This document shows, piece after piece, positions 1 to 10,849 of a DNA stretch of 52,870 bases (its first letter is position 1; every line of letters starts with the position of its first letter). Below the pieces are notes generated by a model. That model did not search any database. It was not told the DNA's origin and saw only the letters and a program-made list of their open reading frames with translations. Origin of the DNA: Actinomycetes bacterium (GTDB taxonomy: Bacteria > Actinomycetota > Acidimicrobiia > Acidimicrobiales > RAAP-2). The stretch spans positions 1 through 52,870 of the forward strand of contig JAJYSU010000001.1 of NCBI GenBank assembly GCA_021793395.1. The letters run 5' to 3'. The translations under genes and the position numbers were made by a program.

Positions 1-118
1 CCCGCGAGACCACGCTCTTGTCATTCGGGTCCGCCCGTCGAAGATCGAGGACCATGCGCACCGCACGTTCCTTCAACTCAGACGGATACCTCGTCTGTCC
101 AGCCTGCTTCTTGTCCAT
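1..118 (-). mobile_element. IS3-type transposase OrfA, 5' end only
   Basis: The minus strand from 118 runs open to the window edge and gives 39 residues starting MDKKQAGQTRYPSELKERAV. The pattern R-Y-P-x-E-L-(K/R)-E-R-A-V-R-M-V is the start of the helix-turn-helix of OrfA transposases (IS3 family, HTH_Tnp_1). ATG at 118-116 is preceded by an AGAGAGG ribosome binding site. The rest of the element, including orfB and the far inverted repeat, lies outside the window, so intactness cannot be judged. Family membership rests on this N-terminal motif only. Confidence 0.72.
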
Positions 119-129
119 GATTCCATCCT

Positions 130-147
130 CTCTCCCAAGCGGGAGAG
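130..147. repeat. Perfect 7-bp inverted repeat upstream of transposase start
   Basis: CTCTCCC and GGGAGAG pair around the loop AAGC, 12 bp upstream of the transposase start. It overlaps the ribosome binding site, so a transcript reading in from outside could fold and hide it, a known way for IS elements to limit transposase translation. It could also be part of the terminal repeat. Function is inferred. Confidence 0.4.
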
Positions 148-830
148 CCTCCGGAATACCCAGGCCGATTCAGATAGATCTGGCGAGCGATACCATCGTC
201 ACGTTTCCTGGGGCGACAGCGACAAGCCGTTCCGAGACGAAGCAGGGCAAGTCATCACGTACGCCGACGCTTCAGACGCCGCGGGATAACTGGCGATGGA
301 GTGGCACCGACGTACGAGTCACGCCGACCCTCGGCGTCCGCGTTGTCACCGGTACGCTCGACGCTCGAGAGAGTCCGGTGCGAGCGCCTCATCGGCGGTC
401 AGGCCCTCGCCGGCGGACGCGGGTGATCGCACCAGGATGTCATGGGCGTTGCGTCCACCGTCAGGTCGCACGTAAAACTGCCTATCGCCACGTTCCCTGA
501 CAAACTCGTGATCACCTGGCGCGGGCACCCGTCGGGCAGTTCACAACTCAACTTGCACCTCACCATTCTCGTGGGAACGCGACGCATGTCTCTGACACGG
601 CCGCGACTGGCCACACCCTGAAGGGGACCGCTCACGGCCGAGCACACGGTCGCGAGTTGACCCGAAATTGTGGGGAGTGACCAAGCGGTGAGGTTCTAGA
701 CCCGGAAAGCCTCAATTACGGCGACGCTCGTCAACTTCTCACCTCTCGTCAGTCGAGCACGCCGATCTCTTTGTAAATCGTGCCATCACGGCCCGATCAC
801 TACGTTGCTGAAAGAGTGCTCAACCCTGAC

Positions 831-894
831 GTTGAACCTTAAACCTTCAACTCTTAACCCTAAACCATCATCTATGAAGTATCAACCTTCAACT
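831..894. repeat. AT-rich patch with inverted and direct repeats
   Basis: GTTGAA (831-836) and TTCAAC (846-851) form an inverted repeat centred on 841. The 11-mer AACCTTCAACT occurs at 842-852 and again at 884-894, exactly 42 bp (four helical turns) apart. The half-site GTTGAA/TTCAAC resembles operators of some MarR-type regulators, but no regulator gene is adjacent. It is the least GC-rich stretch of the window. Confidence 0.35.
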
Positions 895-978
895 ACGCCG
901 GTGACCGGAACTAGCGGTCGATCGGATCATGCACACGGTCTCAGGAGCGCTCGCGAGTGAGGCGTGGTAGCCGTCATA

Positions 979-1008
979 GAGCCACCACCACCAGCAAAAC
1001 GGTGGCTC
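979..1008. repeat. 8-bp stem-loop upstream of GNAT promoter
   Basis: GAGCCACC (979-986) and GGTGGCTC (1001-1008) are perfectly complementary around a 14-nt loop. It lies 18 bp before the -10 hexamer of the GNAT pseudogene. It could be an operator or the terminator of something lost upstream; no T-tract follows. Confidence 0.35.
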
Positions 1009-1026
1009 GTGGCGTAAGTACGTAAG

Positions 1027-1032
1027 TAGTAT
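1027..1032 (+). promoter_or_regulatory. -10 hexamer TAGTAT, leaderless type
   Basis: TAGTAT stands exactly 6 nt before the GTG at 1039, so transcription would begin at the start codon. No ribosome binding site is present. The same spacing recurs at many intact genes in the window, which supports GTG 1039 as the original start of the broken acetyltransferase. Confidence 0.5.
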
Positions 1033-1038
1033 GAGTGC

Positions 1039-1615
1039 GTGGCGACATTGGCGGCGACGCTACAGACCGCTCGTTTGCGGCTGCGCCCCATCAACGAATC
1101 GGACGCGGACGCCCTCTTCACCTTGCACAGCAACACCAAGATCATGCGTTACTGGGACTCGCCCCCCCTGGAATGAGCGGCGACGCGCCGAGTAATTCGT
1201 CGAGGCGTCTCGAGAGATGGCCGAGGCGCGCACGGGACTTCGAGTAGCCCTGGACAAGGTCGCCGACGGAGCATTTATCGGCTGGTGCGGCCTGCATAGG
1301 TGGGACCCGATTTTCCGTAACGCGTCGTTGGGATACTGTCTCGACGATGTGGCATGGGGCCACGGTTACGCCACCGAGGCCGTGCGAGCACTGCTGCAAT
1401 GGGGGTTCGCCACATTACCGATCGTTCGAGTCCAGGCCGAAGTCGACACGCGCAAACCAGCGTCAGCTCGAGTTCTCGAGAAAGCGGGATTCATGCTCGA
1501 AGGTACTTTGCGGGAGAACTGCATCGTCAACGGCGAGATCTCGGACTCGTGGGTCTACGGGCTGATCGAGCGGGAGTGGCCACCACCAGCGTCGGTGGTA
1601 GCTCGCGTCGGCTGA
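1039..1615 (+). pseudogene. GNAT N-acetyltransferase (RimJ/RimL-like), broken
   Basis: The first frame from GTG 1039 reads as a normal GNAT N-terminus (TARLRLRPINESDADALF, then KIMRYWDSPP) and ends at a TGA just after a run of seven C (1162-1168). Dropping one C restores W-N-E-R-R-R-A-E, then meets an in-frame TAA at 1193-1195. After that the frame continues to 1615 with the acetyl-CoA-binding half: GYCLDDVAWGHGYATEAV and the typical R-V-Q-A-E-V-D-T-x-N-like segment and A-x-x-V-L-E-K-A-G-F. Two independent lesions, a +1 C slip and a nonsense codon, argue for a true pseudogene rather than one sequencing error. The family usually acetylates protein N-termini or small amines; the substrate is unknown. 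A shorter product from ATG 1217 would lack the N-terminal part of the fold. Confidence 0.8.
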
Positions 1616-1655
1616 ACGATCGTGCGCCGCGCGCTCGGGCACGTGTCGATCGTTC
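1614..1655. terminator. Stem-loop at end of GNAT pseudogene
   Basis: GAACGATCG (1614-1622) pairs perfectly with CGATCGTTC (1647-1655); the arm begins inside the TGA stop. No T-tract follows, as is common for actinobacterial terminators. The interval may contain further pairing (CGTGC with GCACG). Confidence 0.5.
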
Positions 1656-1995
1656 GTCGCGCCACGCGTGATGGTGCGTCACGACTCGTGACTCTTCCCG
1701 GGGTGTCGCTCTCATCTGTGAACGCGACCAGTGATCCTTACGGCTGACCGACACCGAACGAGTTGAGCCGAGCCCTGAACGGTGCCTGTCGTACGGTGTG
1801 CCGATGACAAATAGCGCCCGTGCGCGGGTATAGCGGCCACCACCTCGCGCGGCCGTGCCGCAAGGAACAATGACGAGTGAAGAGTGAAGCAATCTCGAGT
1901 GCGTGGTGGCACGTGACGGTGACCACGACGGACCCCTCGCTCGAGGTCACCCACCCCGTGGCGATCGTGAGCATCCCAACGCTGACGAACGGCCG
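1656..1995. other. Intergenic, no gene recognised
   Basis: This 340-bp gap separates convergent genes. Open frames on both strands are arginine- and serine-rich shadows without ribosome binding sites. A 10-bp palindrome AACGGCCGTT (1988-1997) overlaps the stop codon of the GGDEF-EAL gene and may serve in termination. Confidence 0.5.
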
Positions 1996-4731
1996 TTAGT
2001 CGTGGCCGAATGCCTCAGCCCACTGCGCCGGACCTTCCTCGAGAAGTGTCGCGAGTGACTCTGCGGGGACGGCGCGAGAGAACAGGAAGCCTTGCGCCAG
2101 ATCACAGTCAAGGCGGCGAATCACCTCGAGCTGACTCTCGGTCTCCACCCCCTCCGCCAGCATTGTCGTGTGGAATTGATGGCCGAGCGACACAATGGCG
2201 CCGAAGAGGTCTTCATTGAGGGGTCGACGGGGGAGGGGCTGGATAAAAGACTGATCAATCTTGATGATGCTCGGCCGCAGACTGGCGAGATACGAGAGCG
2301 ACGAGTATCCGGTGCCAAAGTCGTCCAGAGCGATGCGGATGCCTAAGCCCGTGAGGCGCTCGACCGTGAGGAGAGAGTCGGCAGCATCGACGAGCGTAAC
2401 GCTCTCGGTGATTTCGACCACCAGACGGCGTGGGTCCAGGTGGCCCTCTTCCAAGACCGTGGTGACGACGTTCACGAGGTTCGGGTCGTGGAACTGGCGA
2501 GCGGAAAAGTTGACACTGATGAAGGGTGAAGTGGTCCCCGTCAGGGATGCCACCGTCCGGACGGCTTGGTCGAGGGCGAACAGGCCCAAGTCGGAGATCA
2601 TGTCCGAGTCTTCGGCCTCGTCGATGAAGGCCTGGGGCGGGATCCAACCCCGAGTGGGATGATGCCAGCGCATCAGTGCCTCGAGTCCAATGACCTCGAG
2701 TGTCGCTACCGAGACAATCGGCTGGTAATGCATCTCGAGTTCGCTTTCGCGAAGTGCCGAACGCAGGTCTTGTCGAAGGGTGAATCGAGCCGTCGCATGA
2801 TCGTGCATCGCGGGTGTGAAGAAGACCGCACGTCCCCGATGGTGTGCTTTGGCTTCGTAGAGTGCGATGTCGGCCTCTTGCACGAGAGAGGTCGGGTCGA
2901 CTCGCGTCTGGTTCCACACGCTGGCGCCCACGCTGGCGCTCTGGACGATCTCAAGGTCGCCCACGGCGAAGGGACGAGTAAGTGACTGGATCAACCGCGT
3001 CGCGATAGCGTGCGCCTCGTCAGGCGCGGAGAGTGACACCGCAAGGTACAGGAACTCATCACCACCGAAACGCGCGAGCGTGTCCGACGCCCGTACGACG
3101 CCCTCGAATCGGCGTGCGACCGCCGTAAGAAGTTGATCACCAGCGAGGTGTCCGTAGGTATCGTTGACCCCCTTGAAGTCGTCGAGGTCGATTAGCAGTA
3201 CCGCACCCCACTCGTGTTGGCGAAGGGTGCGCGCGTGGGCTTGGGCGAGACGGTCGTCGAAGAGTGCTCGATTGGCCGTACCCGTGAGAGGGTCGTGTAG
3301 GGCCCGGTGGGCGAGTTGAGCACCCAGCGCACGTTCTTCGGTGATGTCGCGTTCGGAGATGACGTAGTAGAGAAGTTGTCCGTTGGCGTCGCGCGCCGCA
3401 CTACGAGAGACCTCCACCCAGAGCATGCGGCCGTCCGAGTGACGATAACGCTTGACGTAGCGCACCTGCCCTTCACCACCCTCGCGTACCTGCTGTCGCG
3501 CGGCGTCGGCGAGTCCCTGGTCGTCGGGGTGCGTAAAGAGGGTTGAGTCGTGGCCCAGCACATCCTGGAGGGGGTAACCCACCATGTTGCAGAAGGCCCG
3601 ATTAGCCGCGATGATCGCGTCATCGGTGTCGGTGACGATCATGGGCGACATGTTTTCCTCGAAAGCCAACTCGAAGCGTTGCTCGGCAATTACCTGCGCC
3701 TTCTCGGCGTTACGTTGACCTTCGAGTGCGCGCGTCGCGACCGCCAACGTCGACGAGATGCGCTCGTCGGCGCGTCGGGTGACCAGGGCATGATCGACAT
3801 CGCGCAGGATCTGTTCGAGCCCTTCGACGACGACGTGGTCGAACATGGCGACTCGACGCGCGAACAGGACCAGCACCAGTTGCTCCTCCCCGAGAGGTAG
3901 AGCGGCGACTGATCGTACGATGCGAACAGGGTCGTCCAGCCCGCCGTCGGCGGGCCAGGCAATAGCCACGTGATGAGCAACTGTGGAGTGGCGAGAGCGC
4001 CATGCGTCGCGCACCAGTTCGTTCACCGCGGGACTGGGCGTGCTGCCATCATTCAACGCCGTAAGAAACCGGAGGTCGCCCGCCGAGGCTACCGTCCTGG
4101 CCCTGGCCTCGTCGCCCGACTCGTCGCAGAAGGCGACACAATCGACGTCACTCTCGTCGACCAGTACCGAACAGACGTTTCGAAGGGTGTCATCGCGTCG
4201 CGAACCCGTGATGAGCACCGCCTGAACGCGGGCGAGGAGACGCAGCATCCGTTCGCGACCCACGCGTTCCGTGACGTCGGTGTAGGACGAGATGACCCCG
4301 TGAACGACGCCACCAAAGACCGCCGGATAACTCGTCACGGCGAGCCAGCGACGTGGGCGGTCGCCCACGTCGATCCCCATCACGACTTCCCTGACGGGTG
4401 ACGACGTTCGTAATCCCGTCGCACCGGCAGTCTCGTGCAGCGAGAAGGGAGAGCCATCCTCGTGGACAAGGGTCCACTTCAGGTCGGTGAAGTTGCGCCC
4501 TACGATGTCGTCACGGCGACGTCCGAGCCAGTTCGACATCGCGTCGTTGCAGTCGACCAGTACCCCCTGGCGATCAAAGAGAGCTAAGCCCACCTGTGAC
4601 GACGCGAAGAGCACGTCAAAGAGATACGAGCGCAGGTCCGCTGGCACGACGGACGACTGGTCGCTTACTCCCGTCGTGGTCGCGACATCGTCGCCCAGTG
4701 CGGGTTCGCCGCCTGAGGGCGATGACGTCAC
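1996..4731 (-). CDS. PAS-GAF-PAS-GGDEF-EAL c-di-GMP turnover protein
   Basis: A 911-aa soluble sensor-enzyme for cyclic di-GMP. Order of domains: PAS at about 35-152, GAF-like at 165-320, a short helical linker, second PAS at 350-465, GGDEF at 475-640, EAL at 650-900. The cyclase signature GGDEF (556-560) is intact and preceded at the usual 5-residue distance by the inhibitory I-site R-x-x-D (RASD, 547-550). The phosphodiesterase signature E-A-L (684-686) and the later motifs SVNFSARQF, E-I-T-E-S, DDFGTGYSS, K-I-D and AEGVET are intact, so both activities are chemically possible. No membrane segment or signal peptide is visible. The GTG start overlaps the mscL stop by 4 nt (GTGA), so it is likely translated from the mscL message. 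The signal sensed by the PAS/GAF modules is unknown; which activity dominates cannot be read from sequence. Confidence 0.95.
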   Translation of the reverse strand: MTSSPSGGEPALGDDVATTTGVSDQSSVVPADLRSYLFDVLFASSQVGLALFDRQGVLVDCNDAMSNWLGRRRDDIVGRNFTDLKWTLVHEDGSPFSLHETAGATGLRTSSPVREVVMGIDVGDRPRRWLAVTSYPAVFGGVVHGVISSYTDVTERVGRERMLRLLARVQAVLITGSRRDDTLRNVCSVLVDESDVDCVAFCDESGDEARARTVASAGDLRFLTALNDGSTPSPAVNELVRDAWRSRHSTVAHHVAIAWPADGGLDDPVRIVRSVAALPLGEEQLVLVLFARRVAMFDHVVVEGLEQILRDVDHALVTRRADERISSTLAVATRALEGQRNAEKAQVIAEQRFELAFEENMSPMIVTDTDDAIIAANRAFCNMVGYPLQDVLGHDSTLFTHPDDQGLADAARQQVREGGEGQVRYVKRYRHSDGRMLWVEVSRSAARDANGQLLYYVISERDITEERALGAQLAHRALHDPLTGTANRALFDDRLAQAHARTLRQHEWGAVLLIDLDDFKGVNDTYGHLAGDQLLTAVARRFEGVVRASDTLARFGGDEFLYLAVSLSAPDEAHAIATRLIQSLTRPFAVGDLEIVQSASVGASVWNQTRVDPTSLVQEADIALYEAKAHHRGRAVFFTPAMHDHATARFTLRQDLRSALRESELEMHYQPIVSVATLEVIGLEALMRWHHPTRGWIPPQAFIDEAEDSDMISDLGLFALDQAVRTVASLTGTTSPFISVNFSARQFHDPNLVNVVTTVLEEGHLDPRRLVVEITESVTLVDAADSLLTVERLTGLGIRIALDDFGTGYSSLSYLASLRPSIIKIDQSFIQPLPRRPLNEDLFGAIVSLGHQFHTTMLAEGVETESQLEVIRRLDCDLAQGFLFSRAVPAESLATLLEEGPAQWAEAFGHD

Positions 4732-5147
4732 GTAGTGCTGCTCAACTCACTCGTGCAGTGGCGGCACTTGGTCGCCGCGGGGGGTAAATCACTCGACAGG
4801 CAGAAAGGGCAGGTTTTCGTGGGTGCCGGAGGACCGAAGACTGACGTGCCGCGTTTGGCCATGTAGGCGCGGTAGGGAACGACGAGAACACCGTAGATCA
4901 CCATCATGAACAAGACGAAGTAGACGATTGCCGCGATGAAGACGCCCACCTCGACGCGCTGGCCGTTGATTGTCCAGCCGAGTCCCGCCGAACCACTCGA
5001 CGATCCTTCCAGCGCGTTAACCAGTGGAGTGATGATCGTATCGGTGAAGGCCTTGATGAGAGTGGAAAACGCCAGGGCCACAACCAGTCCCACGGCGATC
5101 ACGATGAGGTCGCCCTGCATCAAAAAATTCTTAAAACCCTTGAGCAC
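4728..5147 (-). CDS. mscL: MscL mechanosensitive channel with C-terminal zinc ribbon
   Basis: A 139-aa large-conductance mechanosensitive channel, an emergency valve that opens under membrane tension in hypo-osmotic shock. The N-terminus MLKGFKNFLMQGDLIVIAVG gives the amphipathic helix and TM1; TM2 is at about 68-92 (FIAAIVYFVLFMMVIYGVLV). The usual cytoplasmic helix bundle is replaced by a linker and a zinc-ribbon C-x2-C-x11-C-x2-C (CPFC...CRHC) at about 113-131. GTG 5147 is chosen because MLK-F matches the family N-terminus and GGGGGT lies just upstream. It heads a two-gene unit with the c-di-GMP protein. Zinc-ribbon tails are known on some actinobacterial MscL proteins, but their role is unclear. 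Confidence 0.93.
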   Translation of the reverse strand: MLKGFKNFLMQGDLIVIAVGLVVALAFSTLIKAFTDTIITPLVNALEGSSSGSAGLGWTINGQRVEVGVFIAAIVYFVLFMMVIYGVLVVPYRAYMAKRGTSVFGPPAPTKTCPFCLSSDLPPAATKCRHCTSELSSTT

Positions 5148-5186
5148 GTCGCACCCCCGCCTGCGAGATCATCGCTCGCGGTCCCG

Positions 5187-5192
5187 AGACTA
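5187..5192 (-). promoter_or_regulatory. -10 hexamer TAGTCT for mscL
   Basis: Read on the minus strand, TAGTCT would place the transcript start near 5180 and give a leader of about 33 nt that contains the GGCGGGGGT ribosome binding site of mscL. Inferred from the hexamer and spacing only. Confidence 0.4.
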
Positions 5193-5292
5193 TCGCCCGA
5201 GGTATCCGACGAACACTCTCGTCGCGCCAGAAGATTCATTTTCGTAAGTGGTGCTGATTCCGGACAAGAGTGAGGGGCCCGGCCCCATTCAC

Positions 5293-5298
5293 TACGAT
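5293..5298 (+). promoter_or_regulatory. -10 hexamer TACGAT for nadK, leaderless type
   Basis: TACGAT ends 7 nt before ATG 5306, so the start codon would be at the transcript 5' end. The alternative ATG 5297 lies inside the hexamer and therefore cannot be on this transcript, which decides the nadK start. Confidence 0.5.
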
Positions 5299-5305
5299 GG
5301 GCCCA

Positions 5306-6121
5306 ATGGGGATAGACGCCCGCGTGGTGTTCACTGCCTTTTCCAATCGGGCGGACGCAATTCAACTAGCCAATGAAGCGGGTGAACGCCTGACCGATCA
5401 GGGCGTCACGTGGGTCCTGCATCTACTGGACACCCAGCCCTCGCCGCACTTGCGCGACGACACGCTCGTCGTGAGCCTCGGTGGAGACGGTACTTTTTTG
5501 CGTTCGGCCCGTCTGGCGCACCGTTTCGGTTCGCGCGTGCTGGCCGTCAACCTAGGGCGACTCGGTTTTTTGTTGAACGTGCCGTCGCGTGACGTGTTGA
5601 ACGATGTCGACCACGCTCTCGGACCGACCCACGAAGTGGCGCGCCTCGCGCTGCAGATCGCGATGCCCGACGGCACCACGGAGTTCGCGCTCAACGAGGT
5701 AGTGGTGGAAAGGGCCCGTCAGGGTCACATGGTTCGCGTCAAGAGTTTCGTGGACGACGACGAGTATCTGACCTACGCGGCCGATGCGGTGATGGTATCG
5801 ACGCCTACCGGTAGTACGGGGTACAACTTCTCGGCGGGTGGTCCGGTTGTGGACACCGCTCTACCGGTGATGATTCTGACGCCGGTCGCACCACACTTCA
5901 CGATTGATCGCTCCATCGTTGTCGGAGGCGACCGTGTCGTTCGTCTCGTCGCCGACGGCAAGCCGGCCGTGGTGCTCGCCGACGGTCAAGTGATTGGACG
6001 CCTCGACGCCGACCAGTGGGTACTCGTGCGACAGAGCCCCGATCCGGTGCGCGTGGTGGCCACGCGAAGCTTCGAAGTCGGTTTTCGCCTTCGCGAGAGC
6101 CTGCGCGAGGGACATGCCTAG
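5306..6121 (+). CDS. nadK: NAD kinase
   Basis: A 271-aa ATP(or polyphosphate)-NAD kinase that makes NADP. The GGDG motif is at 59-62 (VVSLGGDGTFLRSA), followed by the conserved N-E pair (ALNEVVVER) and the second signature VSTPTGSTGYNFSAGGP. GTG 5270 and ATG 5297 are in-frame alternatives; ATG 5306 fits best with the -10 hexamer at 5293-5298 and the family N-terminus. The C-terminus overlaps recN by 8 nt. The pair nadK-recN is a conserved arrangement in many Gram-positive bacteria, usually with a TlyA rRNA methyltransferase upstream, which is absent here. Confidence 0.95.
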   Translation: MGIDARVVFTAFSNRADAIQLANEAGERLTDQGVTWVLHLLDTQPSPHLRDDTLVVSLGGDGTFLRSARLAHRFGSRVLAVNLGRLGFLLNVPSRDVLNDVDHALGPTHEVARLALQIAMPDGTTEFALNEVVVERARQGHMVRVKSFVDDDEYLTYAADAVMVSTPTGSTGYNFSAGGPVVDTALPVMILTPVAPHFTIDRSIVVGGDRVVRLVADGKPAVVLADGQVIGRLDADQWVLVRQSPDPVRVVATRSFEVGFRLRESLREGHA

Positions 6122-7688
6122 TTCGCGACTGGTGGAGTTATACGCCCACTCCGTTGGCGTCATTCGTGACACGCGAATCGAGTTTAGTGACGGATTCACT
6201 GTCCTTACGGGGGAGACCGGAGCGGGTAAGACCCTCCTGCTCGACGCCCTCGGACTCTGCTTGGGCGCGACTCCCGACACCGCACGGGTCGCGGCGGATG
6301 ACATCCGCGCCGCCGCGGTGTTCCTCGATCGTGAGGGTCGCGAGGTGGCTCTCACTCGCGAAGCAGCATCGGGCCGCTTGCGTAGCGCTATCGACGGGGT
6401 CGCCACCAGCGCGTCCGCACTGCGCGCCCGCGCCGAGGAGCTCATCATCATTCACGGCCAGCACGACTCACTGGCTCTGCGTAACCGCGCCCTCGTCCGC
6501 AGCCTGGTAGATCGCAGCGCGGGTGTGGAGACTGGCGAACTTGATACCGTGCGCGTTCAGTTGCGCGACGCGATGGAGCTCCGCGCCAGTTTGGGGGGAG
6601 ATGACGACGCGCGCCGCCGCGAACTCGATCTGATCAGCTTTCAGATCGACGAGTTAGAGACCGCCCGGATGGAGTCGGATGACGAACTCAGCGACACGCT
6701 CGACCAACTCGGCCGCGTGAGTGAACTACGTGAGGCCCAAGTGACTCTGGCGCGACTGTCCGCCGACCTGGACGACGACGAGCGAGGAGTGCTGTCGGCT
6801 CTGGCGCGCGTCATTGCCGCCCTGCCGACGGGACGCTCCCTCAACGCGGTGCGCGAAGTGCTCGACGGAGCGCTCCGTCAGGCCCGCGAAGGATCGCGCG
6901 AGCTGGCTCGCTTACTGGATCCCGACATCATCGATCTGGGGCTGATCGACCAGTTAGACGGTCGGGTGGCGGTCCTCCAATCCGTGGCGCGAAAGTACGG
7001 AGGCTCGATCGCGGCGGCTCGCGAGCAGTTGCGCGACTTACGTGCCCGGCGCGACCTCCTTCACGATCTCGCCGAACGATCACACGGTCTGGATCAGGAG
7101 ATCGCGGAGTTAGAGCTACGAGAGGGGCTGGCTGCTCGGGCCGTGCGCGACGCTCGTGACGCCGCGGCGGCTCGGTTGAATGCGTCGATCGCGACCCAGC
7201 TGCCCCGGGTCGCTCTGGAGGGCGCCACCCTGCGTTTTGACGTGAGCGGTGCCGACGGCTCGCGTATAGACCTTCTCTTCGCCGGTAACCCGGGATCCGA
7301 GCTGGGTCCGCTCTCGAGTGTCGCGAGTGGCGGCGAGTTGAGCCGCGTGCTCCTCGCGCTCTCGCTCGAAACTGTTCACGATGACGTCGTGGCGGTGTTC
7401 GACGAGATCGACGCGGGTGTGGGAGGCCAAGTGGCGCAGCAAGTTGGTGAGTGCCTCGCCGAGTTGGGCACTCAGCAGCAGGTTCTGGCAGTCACGCATT
7501 TGGCCTCGGTGGCCGCGCGCGCGGACCACCACTTCACGGTCGAGAAGAGAGCCACGAACCACGGCGTGGCCGCTACGGTTCGTGAGGTACGCGGTGAGCA
7601 AAGGGTTGAGGAGATCGCCCGGATGCTGGCGGGCGATGGGCTCAGTGACGAATCACGAGCGCTGGCGAGGCGTTTGTTGGCTCGGTGA
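6114..7688 (+). CDS. recN: DNA repair ATPase RecN
   Basis: A 524-aa SMC-like protein that helps repair double-strand breaks by holding DNA ends or sister regions together. Walker A is GETGAGKT (33-40); the C-terminal half carries the ABC signature ASGGELSRVLLALS and the Walker B/D-loop FDEIDAGVGGQV, followed by the H-loop VTHLASVAARADHH. The middle is a coiled-coil arm, a little shorter than in typical 550-580-aa family members. ATG 6114 has GAGGG close upstream and overlaps the nadK stop by 8 nt; the frame extends further upstream but that part is a shadow of nadK. Confidence 0.95.
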   Translation: MPSSRLVELYAHSVGVIRDTRIEFSDGFTVLTGETGAGKTLLLDALGLCLGATPDTARVAADDIRAAAVFLDREGREVALTREAASGRLRSAIDGVATSASALRARAEELIIIHGQHDSLALRNRALVRSLVDRSAGVETGELDTVRVQLRDAMELRASLGGDDDARRRELDLISFQIDELETARMESDDELSDTLDQLGRVSELREAQVTLARLSADLDDDERGVLSALARVIAALPTGRSLNAVREVLDGALRQAREGSRELARLLDPDIIDLGLIDQLDGRVAVLQSVARKYGGSIAAAREQLRDLRARRDLLHDLAERSHGLDQEIAELELREGLAARAVRDARDAAAARLNASIATQLPRVALEGATLRFDVSGADGSRIDLLFAGNPGSELGPLSSVASGGELSRVLLALSLETVHDDVVAVFDEIDAGVGGQVAQQVGECLAELGTQQQVLAVTHLASVAARADHHFTVEKRATNHGVAATVREVRGEQRVEEIARMLAGDGLSDESRALARRLLAR

Positions 7689-7716
7689 TTCTCGCCGACG
7701 GCGTCACGGCGGGCAG

Positions 7717-7722
7717 TAGTAT
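7717..7722 (+). promoter_or_regulatory. -10 hexamer TAGTAT for pyrG
   Basis: TAGTAT would place the transcript start near 7729 and leave a short leader of about 22 nt that carries GGGCGGGAG directly before the pyrG ATG. This separates pyrG and following genes from the nadK-recN unit. Confidence 0.45.
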
Positions 7723-7738
7723 GTGGTTCCGTGGATGA

Positions 7739-9925
<2,187 letters not shown>

Positions 9926-9942
<17 letters not shown>

Positions 9943-10840
9943 GTCGACCAACCTGCTCGACGAGTACACGCAGTGGCTGATTATTGAGCGCGGGCGTTCC
10001 ACCGCCACGGTGGCGGCGTATCGGCGCGACCTGACGCGCCTTCTGAGGTGGCTGTACGACCACGACGACGACGCGCTGAGCGTCGATGAGGGGGCTCTCA
10101 CGACCTATCTGAACTCACTACGCGACGAGGGCTTGGCCTCGAGCACCGTCGCGCGCGCGAGTGCCGTCGTGCGTGGGTGGTTCGCGTTCCTCGTTGACGA
10201 GGGGTATCGGGCGAGTGACCCCGCGATCCGTCTGCGCCCGGGCCACCGCGAGCGGACGTTGCCCAAACCTCTACCCGAGGACATCATCAGTGCCCTGCTC
10301 GACGCTGTCCCCGCCGCGACACCCATCGATCTTCGCGATCGAGCGCTCCTGGAACTTCTCTACGGCACGGGTGTACGCGTCTCGGAGGCCGTAGGAGTCA
10401 CCCTGGGAGACCTGGATTTTGATGAGGAGCTGGTGCGGGTGATCGGGAAGGGTGACAAGCAACGCCTGGTACCGATGGGTTCGGTCCTCGCCCGCGCGCT
10501 ACGCGACTACTTGGGTCCCGGAGGCCGGCGTGAATTTCCTGGAGCCTCACGGTCGTCGCACCTCTTTCTTGGTGCGCGCGGAACGGCGCTCACGCGACAG
10601 GGGGTCGATCTCATCATTCGTCGGCGAGCTCTGTCGGCGGGCATCGCGCGCTCCTCGATCAGCGCGCACGTCCTTCGCCACAGTTGCGCCACGCACATGC
10701 TGGCTCACGGTGCCGACATTAGAGTGGTCCAGGAGTTGCTGGGCCACGCGTCGATCGCGACGACCCAGTTGTACACGGCAGTGTCGGTCTCGTCGTTGCG
10801 GGCCGCCTATGTGGACGCGCACCCGCGCGCCCACGACTGA
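9926..10840 (+). CDS. xerD: Tyrosine recombinase XerD
   Basis: A 304-aa site-specific recombinase that resolves chromosome dimers at dif with XerC. The N-terminal SAM-like core-binding domain covers about 5-90; the catalytic domain carries the full set R (GTGVRVSEA), K (GKGDKQR), H-x-x-R (HVLRHSCATHML), H (LLGHASIATTQ) and the nucleophile Tyr (QLYTAVS). GTG 9926 is preferred over GTG 9908 because V-V-L-H-T-E-S-T is closer to the family N-terminus and GCAGG lies at useful distance; it overlaps the NUDIX end by 17 nt. XerC and XerD cannot be separated with certainty by sequence; placement near scpAB favours XerD. No dif-like site was seen nearby. Confidence 0.9.
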
Positions 10841-10849
10841 GAGAGGGCC

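Larger units (their letters stand above)
148..1026. other. Gene-poor, degraded accessory stretch
   Basis: No open frame here has a convincing start, ribosome binding site or family motif. Around 346-528 the minus strand has a 50-60 codon frame with normal-looking composition (GDRQFYVRPDGGRNAHD) but a TGA just upstream and no recognisable family; it may be a gene remnant. From about 825 to 895 base composition turns AT-rich with short repeats. The position beside a transposase and a broken acetyltransferase suggests a decaying insertion-prone region. Confidence 0.5.

Noticed and set aside
346..528. Minus-strand frame with GDRQFYVRPDGGRNAHD
   Set aside because: No start signal and a stop directly upstream; may be a gene fragment but cannot be supported.
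841..866. CCCTAAA-like units resembling telomere repeats
   Set aside because: Only one or two degenerate units in an AT-rich patch of a bacterial chromosome; chance.
5994..6113. Upstream extension of recN
   Set aside because: It is nadK read in another frame; the recN family N-terminus begins at ATG 6114.
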